Source: UMGS1532 sp045594795
Lineage (GTDB): Bacteria; Bacillota; Clostridia; Oscillospirales; Acutalibacteraceae
Reading direction: 5' to 3'
NCBI GenBank assembly: GCA_045594795.1
Contig: JAZNZF010000032.1
Coordinates: forward strand, 1-5,647
DNA length: 5,647 bases
This document shows, one piece after another, positions 1 to 5,528 of this stretch. The notes under the pieces are model-generated. The model saw only the letters and a program-made list of their open reading frames with translations, was not told the DNA's origin and did no database searches. Position 1 is the stretch's first letter; each line of letters starts with the position of its first letter. Both the position numbers and the translations under genes were made by a program.

Positions 1-14
1 GTTTCGGGGTTTTT

Positions 15-67
15 CGAACCGATATCTTTTTCGGTTCGCAATGTTGAGTAGAGGTGCCGAAAAAGAT
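15..67. repeat. Overlapping inverted repeats giving two mutually exclusive hairpins
   Basis: CGAACCGA (15-22) is the exact reverse complement of TCGGTTCG (31-38), an 8-bp stem with an 8-base loop. ATCTTTTTCGG (24-34) is also the exact reverse complement of CCGAAAAAGAT (57-67), an 11-bp stem with a 22-base loop. The two stems share bases 31-34, so a transcript could fold only one at a time. Neither is followed by a clear T tract, so neither is a standard intrinsic terminator. Whether this region is transcribed is not shown. Confidence 0.5.
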
Positions 68-143
68 GCAGGACTTAAAACTTTTCACCCGATTATAATA
101 AAAAATGATTTTTGCCTTGGCAAAAAGCTACATCTGATACCTT

Positions 144-170
144 TTCACTATTCACTATTACTTATTACTT
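144..170. repeat. Heptamer array, TTCACTA type
   Basis: Bases 144-150 and 151-157 are both TTCACTA. Bases 158-164 read TTACTTA and 165-170 TTACTT, which look like decayed units in the same 7-base phase. The unit is close to the reverse complement of the AGTGAAA heptamers at 195-222, so the two arrays face each other across the 20-base segment 171-190. Short tandem TTCACTA runs look like dispersed intergenic repeats, but no genome-wide comparison is possible from this window. Confidence 0.7.
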
Positions 171-194
171 CCAAAAATCTTCTCGGACGGATTT

Positions 195-222
195 AGTGAA
201 AAGTGAAGAGTGAAAAGTGAAA
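195..222. repeat. Heptamer array, AGTGAAA x4
   Basis: There are four units in strict 7-base phase: AGTGAAA (195-201), AGTGAAG (202-208), AGTGAAA (209-215) and AGTGAAA (216-222). It is oriented opposite to the TTCACTA array at 144-170. On the minus strand it reads as pyrimidine-rich TTTCACT repeats, which partly supply the U-rich tail of the tRNA-Cys terminator next to it. Confidence 0.8.
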
Positions 223-259
223 AAGTAAAACCTTCCCGAACTTCGTCCGAGAAGGTTTT
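220..259 (-). terminator. Intrinsic terminator after tRNA-Cys
   Basis: Read on the minus strand, bases 259-245 (AAAACCTTCTCGGAC) pair with 241-227 (GTTCGGGAAGGTTTT), a 15-bp stem with a GAA loop at 244-242. Two of the pairs are G-U wobbles in this direction only; on the plus strand they would be mismatches. That supports termination of leftward transcription. A T-rich tail (TTTTACTTTTTC) follows. The stem begins on the base right after the encoded CCA of tRNA-Cys. Confidence 0.85.
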
Positions 260-334
<75 letters not shown>

Positions 335-350
335 ATATTAATTTTGAGTT

Positions 351-390
351 AAAAAAGGACGCTTAAAAATCTTTACTTTTAAGCGTCCTT
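351..390 (-). terminator. Terminator-like hairpin between tRNA-Gly and tRNA-Cys
   Basis: Read on the minus strand, AAGGACGCTTAAAA (390-377) and TTTTAAGCGTCCTT (368-355) are exact reverse complements, a perfect 14-bp stem with an 8-base loop (376-369). A run of six T follows (356-351). This is the layout of an intrinsic terminator, although the top of the stem is AT-rich. The first base of the stem is the last A of the tRNA-Gly CCA. It lies inside the tRNA operon, so it may be partial, may mark an RNA-processing point, or may mean tRNA-Cys is made in lower amount. Confidence is high for the structure and moderate for its function. Confidence 0.75.
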
Positions 391-465
391 GGAGCGGATT
401 ACGAGGCTCGAACTCGCTACCTCCACCTTGGCAAGGTGGCGCTCTACCAGATGAGCTAAATCCGC
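390..465 (-). tRNA. tRNA-Gly (GCC)
   Basis: A complete 76-nt cloverleaf with an encoded CCA (392-390). The acceptor stem GCGGATT pairs with AATCCGC, the D arm is GCTC/GAGC, and the anticodon stem CCACC/GGTGG carries the loop TTGCCAA with GCC at 432-430. The T arm, GCGAG/CTCGT, has one G-U closing pair. The discriminator base is U, as usual for bacterial tRNA-Gly. It starts 6 nt after tRNA-Phe in the same transcript and is followed without a gap by a hairpin. It reads GGC and GGU codons. Confidence 0.97.
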
Positions 466-471
466 ACAACA

Positions 472-547
472 TGGTGCCTCCGGTCGGAATCGAACCAACG
501 ACACGGGGATTTTCAGTCCCCTGCTCTACCAACTGAGCTACAGAGGC
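472..547 (-). tRNA. tRNA-Phe (GAA)
   Basis: A complete 76-nt cloverleaf with an encoded CCA (474-472). The acceptor stem GCCTCTG pairs with CGGAGGC (one U-G). The anticodon stem GGGGA/TCCCC holds the loop CTGAAAA with GAA at 514-512. The T arm is GTTGG-TTCGATT-CCGAC, and the discriminator base is A. Only 3 nt separate it from the CCA end of tRNA-Asp upstream, so the 5' end must be freed from a shared precursor by RNase P. It reads UUC and UUU. Confidence 0.97.
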
Positions 548-550
548 GAA

Positions 551-627
551 TGGCGACCTGGATGGGACTCGAACCCACGACCTCTAGCGTGACAGGCTAG
601 CGTTCTAACCAGCTGAACTACCAGGCC
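551..627 (-). tRNA. tRNA-Asp (GTC)
   Basis: A complete 77-nt cloverleaf with an encoded CCA (553-551). The acceptor stem GGCCTGG pairs with CCAGGTC (one G-U). The D arm is GTTC/GAAC, and the anticodon stem CTAGC/GCTAG holds CTGTCAC with GTC at 593-591. The T arm is GTGGG/CCCAT. The discriminator base is G, the identity base expected for tRNA-Asp. It starts 5 nt after tRNA-Val and ends 3 nt before tRNA-Phe, so it is part of one precursor. It reads GAC and GAU. Confidence 0.97.
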
Positions 628-632
628 AACAA

Positions 633-708
633 TGGTGGGAACAACAGGGCTCGAACCTGTGACCCTCTGCTTGTAAGGCAGATGCTCTCCCAGCTGAGCT
701 ATGCTCCC
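633..708 (-). tRNA. tRNA-Val (TAC)
   Basis: A complete 76-nt cloverleaf with an encoded CCA (635-633). The acceptor stem GGGAGCA pairs with TGTTCCC (one G-U). The D arm is GCTC/GAGC, and the anticodon stem TCTGC/GCAGA holds CTTACAA with TAC at 675-673. The T arm is ACAGG/CCTGT, and the discriminator base is A. It is the first gene of the cluster, about 33 nt downstream of the transcription start inferred from the promoter at 776-748. With a modified U34 it would read most or all GUN codons (general knowledge of this isoacceptor). Confidence 0.97.
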
Positions 709-747
709 ACATCGATTCACCACCGATTATCACCGGCGACGAATGAT

Positions 748-776
748 ATATTACCATACTATTTCACGTTTGTCAA
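748..776 (-). promoter_or_regulatory. Strong sigma-A promoter of the tRNA cluster
   Basis: On the minus strand, a perfect -35 box TTGACA (776-771), a 17-bp spacer, and a -10 box TAATAT (753-748). The spacer ends in TGG, giving an extended -10 TG motif. The tract upstream of the -35 (about 803-779) is almost pure A/T with phased A and T runs, resembling an UP element as found at rRNA and tRNA promoters. Transcription would start near 741. The A/T tract sits directly beside the hslO stop codon, so the promoter fills the space between the two units. Confidence 0.9.
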
Positions 777-805
777 CACTTTTTTTAAAATTTTTTAAAA
801 TAATT

Positions 806-1681
806 TTATCGGTCTTTTTTAAGGGCTCTTACCTGCTCGGGAGTGAAGCTATAACGCTTGTTACAAAAATGACAACTAAGCTCAATTTCGGGCATTTCGG
901 ATGCCATACTTTCTAACTCATCGTCCCCTAAAGTTAGTAATGCGCGCTTAACCCTTTGGGCAGAACAATCGCATCTATACTCTACAACTTGGGTATACAA
1001 AACCTCGGTTTCAAAACCCTCAAGCGCGGTCTTTGCTATATCCTCTAATCCCATATTTTCAGCAAGCATAGTTGTAAAAGGCTTAAGCTCTTTGATATTA
1101 GCCTCTATTTTATCTATAGTACCCTCGTCGGCTGCGGGCAAAAGCTGAATTAAGAAACCACCTGCACAAGCAACGCTTCTATCGGAATTAACAAGTACGC
1201 CAAGTGAACACACGGTTGGTATCTGCTCACTTGTACCGTAATACGCTGTTATATCCTCTGCAATCTCGCCCGACACCAAGGGTATTACACCGTTGTATGG
1301 CTCTTTTAAGCCGACGTCTTTTAACACATATAGGTTGCCCTCGTTACCCACAGCGCCCGAAACATCAAGCTTACCGTTAGGTTTAAGCGGTATTGTAACG
1401 TGTGGGTTGCCCACATAGCCGCGAACATTACCCTCGGCATCTGACACTGCAACCACCGAACCCGCAGGTCCGCCTCCGTCTATACGCAGAGTGATACTAT
1501 TATCCTCGCCCTTTAGCATATTACCCATCATTGAAGCAGCCGAAAGCAATCTGCCGATTGCTGCAGTTACAACGGGTGTGGTATCGTGTATATTTTTTGC
1601 ATTTTCAACTATATCGGTAGTATCAACTACGGTCATCATAACCGCTCCGTCAGAGGTGATACAACGTATTAGCTTACCCAT
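806..1681 (-). CDS. hslO: Redox-regulated chaperone Hsp33 (HslO)
   Basis: A 291-aa protein, the usual Hsp33 length. Hsp33 is a cytoplasmic holdase that is inactive when reduced and binds unfolding proteins after oxidative stress. The four zinc-binding, redox-sensing cysteines are present near the C-terminus as a CxC pair (C237, C239 in RCDCS) and a CxxC pair (C270, C273 in SCHFCNKRY). The N-terminal core shows family sequence such as RIDGGGPAGSVVAVSDAEG (about 66-84), RGYVGNP (87-93) and the region around YYGTSEQIPT (147-156). The ATG start at 1681 is preceded by AAGGAAG (1696-1690) with 8 nt spacing. It lies 22 bp after the methyltransferase gene with no promoter between them, so it is probably the last gene of the lon unit. 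No clear intrinsic terminator follows; the tRNA promoter starts about 30 bp past the stop. Confidence 0.97.
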   Translation of the reverse strand: MGKLIRCITSDGAVMMTVVDTTDIVENAKNIHDTTPVVTAAIGRLLSAASMMGNMLKGEDNSITLRIDGGGPAGSVVAVSDAEGNVRGYVGNPHVTIPLKPNGKLDVSGAVGNEGNLYVLKDVGLKEPYNGVIPLVSGEIAEDITAYYGTSEQIPTVCSLGVLVNSDRSVACAGGFLIQLLPAADEGTIDKIEANIKELKPFTTMLAENMGLEDIAKTALEGFETEVLYTQVVEYRCDCSAQRVKRALLTLGDDELESMASEMPEIELSCHFCNKRYSFTPEQVRALKKDR

Positions 1682-1703
1682 TTTAAAAACTTCCTTTATA
1701 TTA

Positions 1704-2429
1704 TTATATTTTTCTTGCTACATAATATAACCTTTCGCTTGTTGTTTTGGGTTCATCGAAGGTCATATCATCAAAAACCGCAACAAGCTCTAAACCGGCA
1801 TCAAGTAAGGCTTCTTCTATCTGTTCTTTAGAATATGCACGTTCAAAAAACTCGTCGCTTTCGCGAATATAAGCACCGTTTTGCTCGATGAAAAAGTCAA
1901 GCGTTATTTCGGTTGTAAGATTACTATCGGTTGAATTTTGCCAGGCGCAGAACACACCGTCCTGCTCTATAACAAAGCAGTTGTCTGCCAAAATCTCCCT
2001 ATGCTTATACTCGGTGTTTAGGTCGAACACAAACAATCTTTCGCTCTCTAAAAACAGAGCTGTGCGTGCTATAGCTTTTTTTAAGTCGTTATAATCTGTT
2101 ATGTGATTTAGGCTATCCATTAAGCATACCGCACCATCAACCGTGCCGTATAGGTCAAGCGCCTCGGCCCTTTGGTTTAAAAGCAAACATTGAGGCAGTC
2201 GTTCGCGCGCGTTATTAAGCATATCCTCAGAAGCGTCTACACCAATAACGTCGATACCGTGTTTTAAAAACTGCTCGGTAAATCCACCAGTGCCGCAAGC
2301 AAGGTCGAGCAGTAATGTAGGAATTTTATCAAAGCGCCTAAATATTGATAGAAGATACTCGGTGCGTTTTTTGTAATCTGCGTTCTGCATTAATTGGTCG
2401 TAAAAATTAGCAAAAGCTTCGTATCCCAT
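1704..2429 (-). CDS. Class I SAM-dependent methyltransferase, substrate unknown
   Basis: A 241-aa protein with a Rossmann-type methyltransferase fold. The glycine-rich SAM-binding motif I reads LLDLACGTGGFT (about 40-51), and the acidic residue at the end of strand 2 is D65 in VIGVDASEDML. A motif like VCLMDSLNHI (101-110) sits where the substrate-side loop follows strand 4, and FVFDLNTEY (133-141) where strand 5 is expected. Ubiquinone/menaquinone or small-molecule methyltransferases share this layout, so the fold does not give the substrate. I chose the ATG at 2429: AGGTGA (2440-2435) lies 5 nt upstream. The in-frame GTG at 2438 would add three residues but lies inside that site. With this start, the gene begins one base after the engB stop and is probably translationally coupled. 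Its position between engB and hslO suggests a housekeeping role, but that is inference. Confidence 0.9.
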   Translation of the reverse strand: MGYEAFANFYDQLMQNADYKKRTEYLLSIFRRFDKIPTLLLDLACGTGGFTEQFLKHGIDVIGVDASEDMLNNARERLPQCLLLNQRAEALDLYGTVDGAVCLMDSLNHITDYNDLKKAIARTALFLESERLFVFDLNTEYKHREILADNCFVIEQDGVFCAWQNSTDSNLTTEITLDFFIEQNGAYIRESDEFFERAYSKEQIEEALLDAGLELVAVFDDMTFDEPKTTSERLYYVARKI

Positions 2430-2430
2430 A

Positions 2431-3018
2431 TTATTCACCTAAATGCTGCTCTATAAGGCTTTTTAAGGTATCGACGCCCTCGCCATTCTGCGAAGAAAAC
2501 GGGAAGTACGAAACACCCTCGGGAAGATTTTCGAACTGTTCTAAGAAGGCATTTAGCCTGGCTTCACGTTCCGATTTATTTAGCTTATCGCTTTTGGTGA
2601 GTGCAATTACAAAATTATATCCCGTTTCGATAAGATAATTTATCATAGAAATATCATCAGCAGTAGCATCGTGACGCATATCTACAAGCTGTACCACAAG
2701 CTTTATATTCCTACCCGATGCAAAATAGTGTTCCATAAGCTCGCCCCAACGTTCCTTTTCCGAAAAGGATACCTTGGCATAGCCATAGCCCGGAAGGTCG
2801 GCAAGACGAGTATTGCCCGCTTTAAAAAAATTTATTGTTACGGTTTTACCGGGTTTTGTACTTACCCTTGCCAACGCTTTTCTGCCAACAAGCTTATTTA
2901 TAAGCGAGGATTTACCCACATTGGACCTACCCGAAAAGCATATTTCAGGCAGATTTGAAGCGGGCAGTTGGTTGGAAACACCAAATGAGCTTTCGAAAAC
3001 TATGTTGTTAAAATTCAT
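2431..3018 (-). CDS. engB: Ribosome-biogenesis GTP-binding protein EngB (YsxC/YihA)
   Basis: A 195-aa protein, the typical length for the single-domain TRAFAC GTPase EngB, which is needed for late assembly of the 50S ribosomal subunit in the cytoplasm. All G motifs are visible: G1/P-loop GRSNVGKSS (30-38), the G2 threonine in PGKTVTINFF (56-65, T61), G3 DLPGYGYA (74-81, the family signature), G4 TKSDK (141-145), and G5 SS at 175-176. The ATG at 3018 is preceded by AGGTGA, which overlaps the lon stop codon, with 6 nt spacing. The intergenic gap is 10 bp. The lon-engB order is conserved in many Bacillota, usually as part of clpX-lon-engB. No oddity is seen in the coding sequence. Confidence 0.98.
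   Translation of the reverse strand: MNFNNIVFESSFGVSNQLPASNLPEICFSGRSNVGKSSLINKLVGRKALARVSTKPGKTVTINFFKAGNTRLADLPGYGYAKVSFSEKERWGELMEHYFASGRNIKLVVQLVDMRHDATADDISMINYLIETGYNFVIALTKSDKLNKSEREARLNAFLEQFENLPEGVSYFPFSSQNGEGVDTLKSLIEQHLGE
2435..2440 (-). promoter_or_regulatory. Ribosome binding site deciding the methyltransferase start
   Basis: AGGTGA on the minus strand, 5 nt before the ATG at 2429. It lies within the last codons of engB (Leu-Gly-Glu, then TAA at 2433-2431). The upstream in-frame GTG (2438-2436) is part of this site and so is not a credible start. Confidence 0.75.
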
Positions 3019-3028
3019 AAAGAATCAC

Positions 3029-5440
3029 CTACTGTTTTGCGGTTGCATTATTTTGCTTAACGTGAAGCTGTGGGATAACAGTTGACTCGGTTTGCCTACT
3101 TGGAATATTTGTAACCAGTGCTAAAGACAAAATCTCGTCTACATAAGTAACGGGAATGAAGTTTAGTGCCTCGCGAACAGTTGGGTCAATATCGGCTAAA
3201 TCCTGTTCGTTAGCTTTTGGTATAAAAACAGTTTTAACACCTGACGAATAAGCCGCCATTGTCTTTTCTTTTAAGCCGCCAATAGCAAGCACTCTGCCAC
3301 GTAGGGTTATTTCGCCCGTCATTGCAACGTCGCGTTTTACGGGGATGCCCGTTAGTGCCGATACAAGCGCTGTTACCATTGTTACACCTGCAGAAGGACC
3401 ATCTTTTGCGATTGCTCCCTCGGTTGCGTTTATATGGAAATCTTTGGTTTTATAAAAATCTTTATCAACACCCAAGGTATCGGCAATGCTTCTAACATAA
3501 CTTAGCGCAGTTTTTGCCGACTCTTGCATAACGTCACCGAGTGAACCTGTGAGCTCTAACTTACCTGTTCCCGAAAGCACCGAAGCCTCTAACTGCATTA
3601 GTGTTCCACCTACATTAGTCCACGCAAGTCCGTTGACAACACCGACCTCATCGGTAGGTAAAAGAGCCTCGTCTTTATAACGCGGTGTTCCTAAATACTC
3701 CCCGAGGTTTTGTGCGGTTACCGAAACCGAGCTACACTCTTTTGAAACTATCTTAGTAGCTGCTTTGCGGCAAACGGTGGCTATAGACTGCTCTAACTTA
3801 CGCACGCCCGCCTCTTTTGTGTAGTTATCGATAATTTCAAGTATAGCGCTATTTGTAATTTTACAGTTTTGTGCGCTAACACCGTTCTTTTGCTGTTGTT
3901 TTTTAACAAGATATTTCTTTGCGATATTAAACTTATCAAGCCTTGTATAACCCGATAGCTCGATAATCTCCATACGGTCGCGCAAGGGTGCCGGAATGGT
4001 ATCCATATTATTTGCTGTGGTTATGAAAAACACTCGGCTTAAATCGAACGGAATATCAAGAAAATGGTCTTTAAAGGTGCTGTTCTGCTCGGGGTCGAGC
4101 GCCTCTAAAAGCGCTGAAGATGGGTCTCCTTTGTAATCACTGGCAAGCTTATCTATCTCGTCAAGCAATATAACGGGATTTGCACTGCCTGCAAGCTTTA
4201 TAGCATCAATAATTCTACCTGGCATAGAGCCAATATATGTGCGCCTATGGCCACGAATTTCAGCCTCGTCGTGCACGCCGCCTAAAGAAACGCGTGCAAA
4301 GCGCCTTTCCATACAGTTTGCAACCGAACGCGCAATGGAGGTTTTACCCACACCGGGAGGCCCTACTAAGCAGAGTATACTACCGCCCGTGTTACCTGTT
4401 AGCGAATGCACCGCCAAGGTTTCTACAATGCGTTCTTTAACCTTTTCCAAGCCGTAATGCTCGCGCTGTAAAACGGCACGCGCACGTTTAATATTTGTGT
4501 TATCCTTGGTGTATGTACCGAATGGCAAGGAAATACAAACATCAAGGTAATTACGAATAACGCTTGCCTCTTGCGAGCCAAACGGCATTTTCTGCAGTTT
4601 ATCTACCTCTTTTAAAAGGCGGTCGGCAACCTCTGAAGACAGGTTTAAGGATTTAATTTTTGCCTTAAGCTCGTCGGCCTCCTCATTGGGATTAGACTCT
4701 CCATAAAGCTCTTCATTAAGCGCTTTTAACTGCTCGCGCATATAGTACTCGCGCTGATTGGCGTCCATTTGCACCTTAACCTTTTCGGATATTTTAGCAT
4801 CAATAGAGGTTAGCTCTATTTCGTGCTCTAACATACCTGCAATTAATTCTGCGCGTTTAACAGGGTTGCGTTCTTCTAAAACTGCCTGCTTGTCCTCTAC
4901 CTCAAAAGGTAGGTTTGATGCAATATAGTTTGCAAGATAGCCAATATTATCGGCGGCGCGCACCGACATAATTATATTGTTAGAAAGCCTTGGCACCAAA
5001 GCTGCATACTCGCCAAACAAATTTTTGATATGACGTATAGCCGCCTGCTTATAGATAACGGTTGCGCGCGAAGTAGAATCGGGCGCATCGAAGCAGTCGC
5101 CAAGATAGTAACTTTTATTATCGGTAATACCGCATAGATATACACGGCGCACACCCTCTACAAGTACGCGCACCTCGTTTTCGTTTACCTTTAGCATCTG
5201 CCTAATTTTAGCAATACAGCCAAAGGAATATAAATCGTCTATTTTTGGGTCTTCGTCCATAATATCGGTTTGTGCAACAAGTAGTATTTCTTTATTTTGG
5301 GACATTGCAGCGTTAAGTGCGGCTATCGATTTTTCCCTGCCCGCATCGAAATGCAAAAGCATATTAGGAAACATAACCAAACCGCGCAAGGCAATAAGCG
5401 GCAATGTGCTTACGGTTTTGTTTTGATTTTCGTGTGTCAT
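3029..5440 (-). CDS. lon: ATP-dependent protease Lon (La), LonA type
   Basis: An 803-aa LonA protease that degrades misfolded proteins and some regulators in the cytoplasm as a hexameric ring. The N-terminal substrate-binding domain starts with LPLIALRGLVMFPNML (13-28), and a coiled-coil linker spans about 190-285. The AAA+ module has Walker A GPPGVGKT (360-367), Walker B VILLDEID (423-430), sensor 1 asparagine in TTANN (N477) and the arginine-finger region PLRDRMEII (485-493). The protease domain has the catalytic Ser683 in KDGPSAGVT and Lys726 in GGLKEKTMAA. The last 25 or so residues are polar and variable. The ATG at 5440 is chosen because GGAGGG lies 5 nt upstream; an in-frame GTG at 5446 starts inside that site. 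The gene has its own promoter. No HrcA (CIRCE) or typical CtsR operator is evident upstream. clpX, often the upstream neighbour in Bacillota, is replaced here by an insertion sequence end. Confidence 0.98.
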   Translation of the reverse strand: MTHENQNKTVSTLPLIALRGLVMFPNMLLHFDAGREKSIAALNAAMSQNKEILLVAQTDIMDEDPKIDDLYSFGCIAKIRQMLKVNENEVRVLVEGVRRVYLCGITDNKSYYLGDCFDAPDSTSRATVIYKQAAIRHIKNLFGEYAALVPRLSNNIIMSVRAADNIGYLANYIASNLPFEVEDKQAVLEERNPVKRAELIAGMLEHEIELTSIDAKISEKVKVQMDANQREYYMREQLKALNEELYGESNPNEEADELKAKIKSLNLSSEVADRLLKEVDKLQKMPFGSQEASVIRNYLDVCISLPFGTYTKDNTNIKRARAVLQREHYGLEKVKERIVETLAVHSLTGNTGGSILCLVGPPGVGKTSIARSVANCMERRFARVSLGGVHDEAEIRGHRRTYIGSMPGRIIDAIKLAGSANPVILLDEIDKLASDYKGDPSSALLEALDPEQNSTFKDHFLDIPFDLSRVFFITTANNMDTIPAPLRDRMEIIELSGYTRLDKFNIAKKYLVKKQQQKNGVSAQNCKITNSAILEIIDNYTKEAGVRKLEQSIATVCRKAATKIVSKECSSVSVTAQNLGEYLGTPRYKDEALLPTDEVGVVNGLAWTNVGGTLMQLEASVLSGTGKLELTGSLGDVMQESAKTALSYVRSIADTLGVDKDFYKTKDFHINATEGAIAKDGPSAGVTMVTALVSALTGIPVKRDVAMTGEITLRGRVLAIGGLKEKTMAAYSSGVKTVFIPKANEQDLADIDPTVREALNFIPVTYVDEILSLALVTNIPSRQTESTVIPQLHVKQNNATAKQ

Positions 5441-5446
5441 ACACAC
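5432..5446 (-). promoter_or_regulatory. Palindrome with the lon start codon in its loop
   Basis: On the minus strand, GTGTGT (5446-5441), ATG start (5440-5438), ACACAC (5437-5432). The two arms are exact reverse complements, so the mRNA could fold a 6-bp stem with the start codon as a 3-nt loop, directly beside and touching the Shine-Dalgarno GGAGGG. The structure is seen in the sequence; a regulatory role, such as temperature-dependent opening, is inference. Confidence 0.45.
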
Positions 5447-5451
5447 CCTCC
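5446..5451 (-). promoter_or_regulatory. Ribosome binding site deciding the lon start
   Basis: GGAGGG on the minus strand, 5 nt before the ATG at 5440. The alternative in-frame GTG at 5446-5444 begins on the last G of this site, so translation from it would lack a usable Shine-Dalgarno. Confidence 0.85.
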
Positions 5452-5472
5452 AGTTCTGTGCTTTATCTGATT

Positions 5473-5501
5473 ATTATACAATAAGTTTTTAATTTGTGCA
5501 A
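5473..5501 (-). promoter_or_regulatory. Sigma-A promoter of the lon unit
   Basis: On the minus strand, -35 TTGCAC (5501-5496), a 17-bp A/T-rich spacer and a consensus -10 TATAAT (5478-5473). Transcription would start near 5466, giving a leader of about 26 nt to the lon ATG. The promoter lies entirely in sequence outside the insertion sequence; the end of the element is 27 bp further upstream. Confidence 0.85.
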
Positions 5502-5528
5502 GTAATAAAAACACCCCTGTTTAATAAA

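Larger units (their letters stand above)
1..219. other. Intergenic, repeat-rich stretch with no supported gene
   Basis: I see no recognisable gene here. Open frames exist on both strands: a plus frame from base 2 to a TAG at 194-196, and a minus frame from a GTG at 88-86 running off the left edge. Neither gives a protein I recognise, and neither has a good ribosome binding site. The stretch holds a hairpin at 15-38, a competing 11-bp inverted repeat (24-34 with 57-67), a small palindrome at 109-126, and two heptamer arrays listed separately. A TATAAT-like box lies on the minus strand at 97-92 but has no -35 box at normal spacing. Confidence 0.6.

Noticed and set aside
109..126. Palindrome TTTTTGCC-TT-GGCAAAAA as a terminator
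   Set aside because: Only three G-C pairs and a 2-base loop, with no T tract outside the stem; too weak to call.
2..196. Plus-strand frame open from the left edge to a TAG at 194-196, possibly the end of a gene
   Set aside because: The translation is not recognisable and runs into the heptamer repeats and A/T-rich sequence. A gene tail cannot be excluded without sequence to the left, but nothing supports it.
144..222. The heptamer arrays as a CRISPR array
   Set aside because: Units are 7 bases with no spacers, far below CRISPR repeat length, and no cas gene is present.
338..723. Two minus-strand open frames (338-532 and 538-723) across the tRNA region
   Set aside because: They are translations of the tRNA genes; the open frames follow from tRNA sequence such as GGTTCGA and have no ribosome site of their own.
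701..916. Plus-strand open frame over the tRNA promoter and the end of hslO
   Set aside because: It overlaps a strong promoter, a tRNA gene and the conserved Hsp33 C-terminus on the other strand, and its product is unlike any known family.
2671..3085. Two plus-strand open frames opposite engB and the end of lon
   Set aside because: They are antisense to the fully conserved GTPase motifs of EngB and have no independent signals.
4237..4457. Plus-strand open frames opposite the lon Walker A region
   Set aside because: Antisense shadows of a highly conserved Lon segment.
5505..5524. Small hairpin AAACA-GGGG-TGTTT followed by T on the minus strand, as a terminator between the insertion sequence and lon
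   Set aside because: A 5-bp stem with mostly A-T pairs is too weak. It could be a worn remnant, but that cannot be shown.
5441..5528. HrcA (CIRCE) or CtsR operator upstream of lon
   Set aside because: I looked for TTAGCACTC-N9-GAGTGCTAA and for tandem GGTCAAA-type heptads between the insertion sequence end and the ATG; neither is present.
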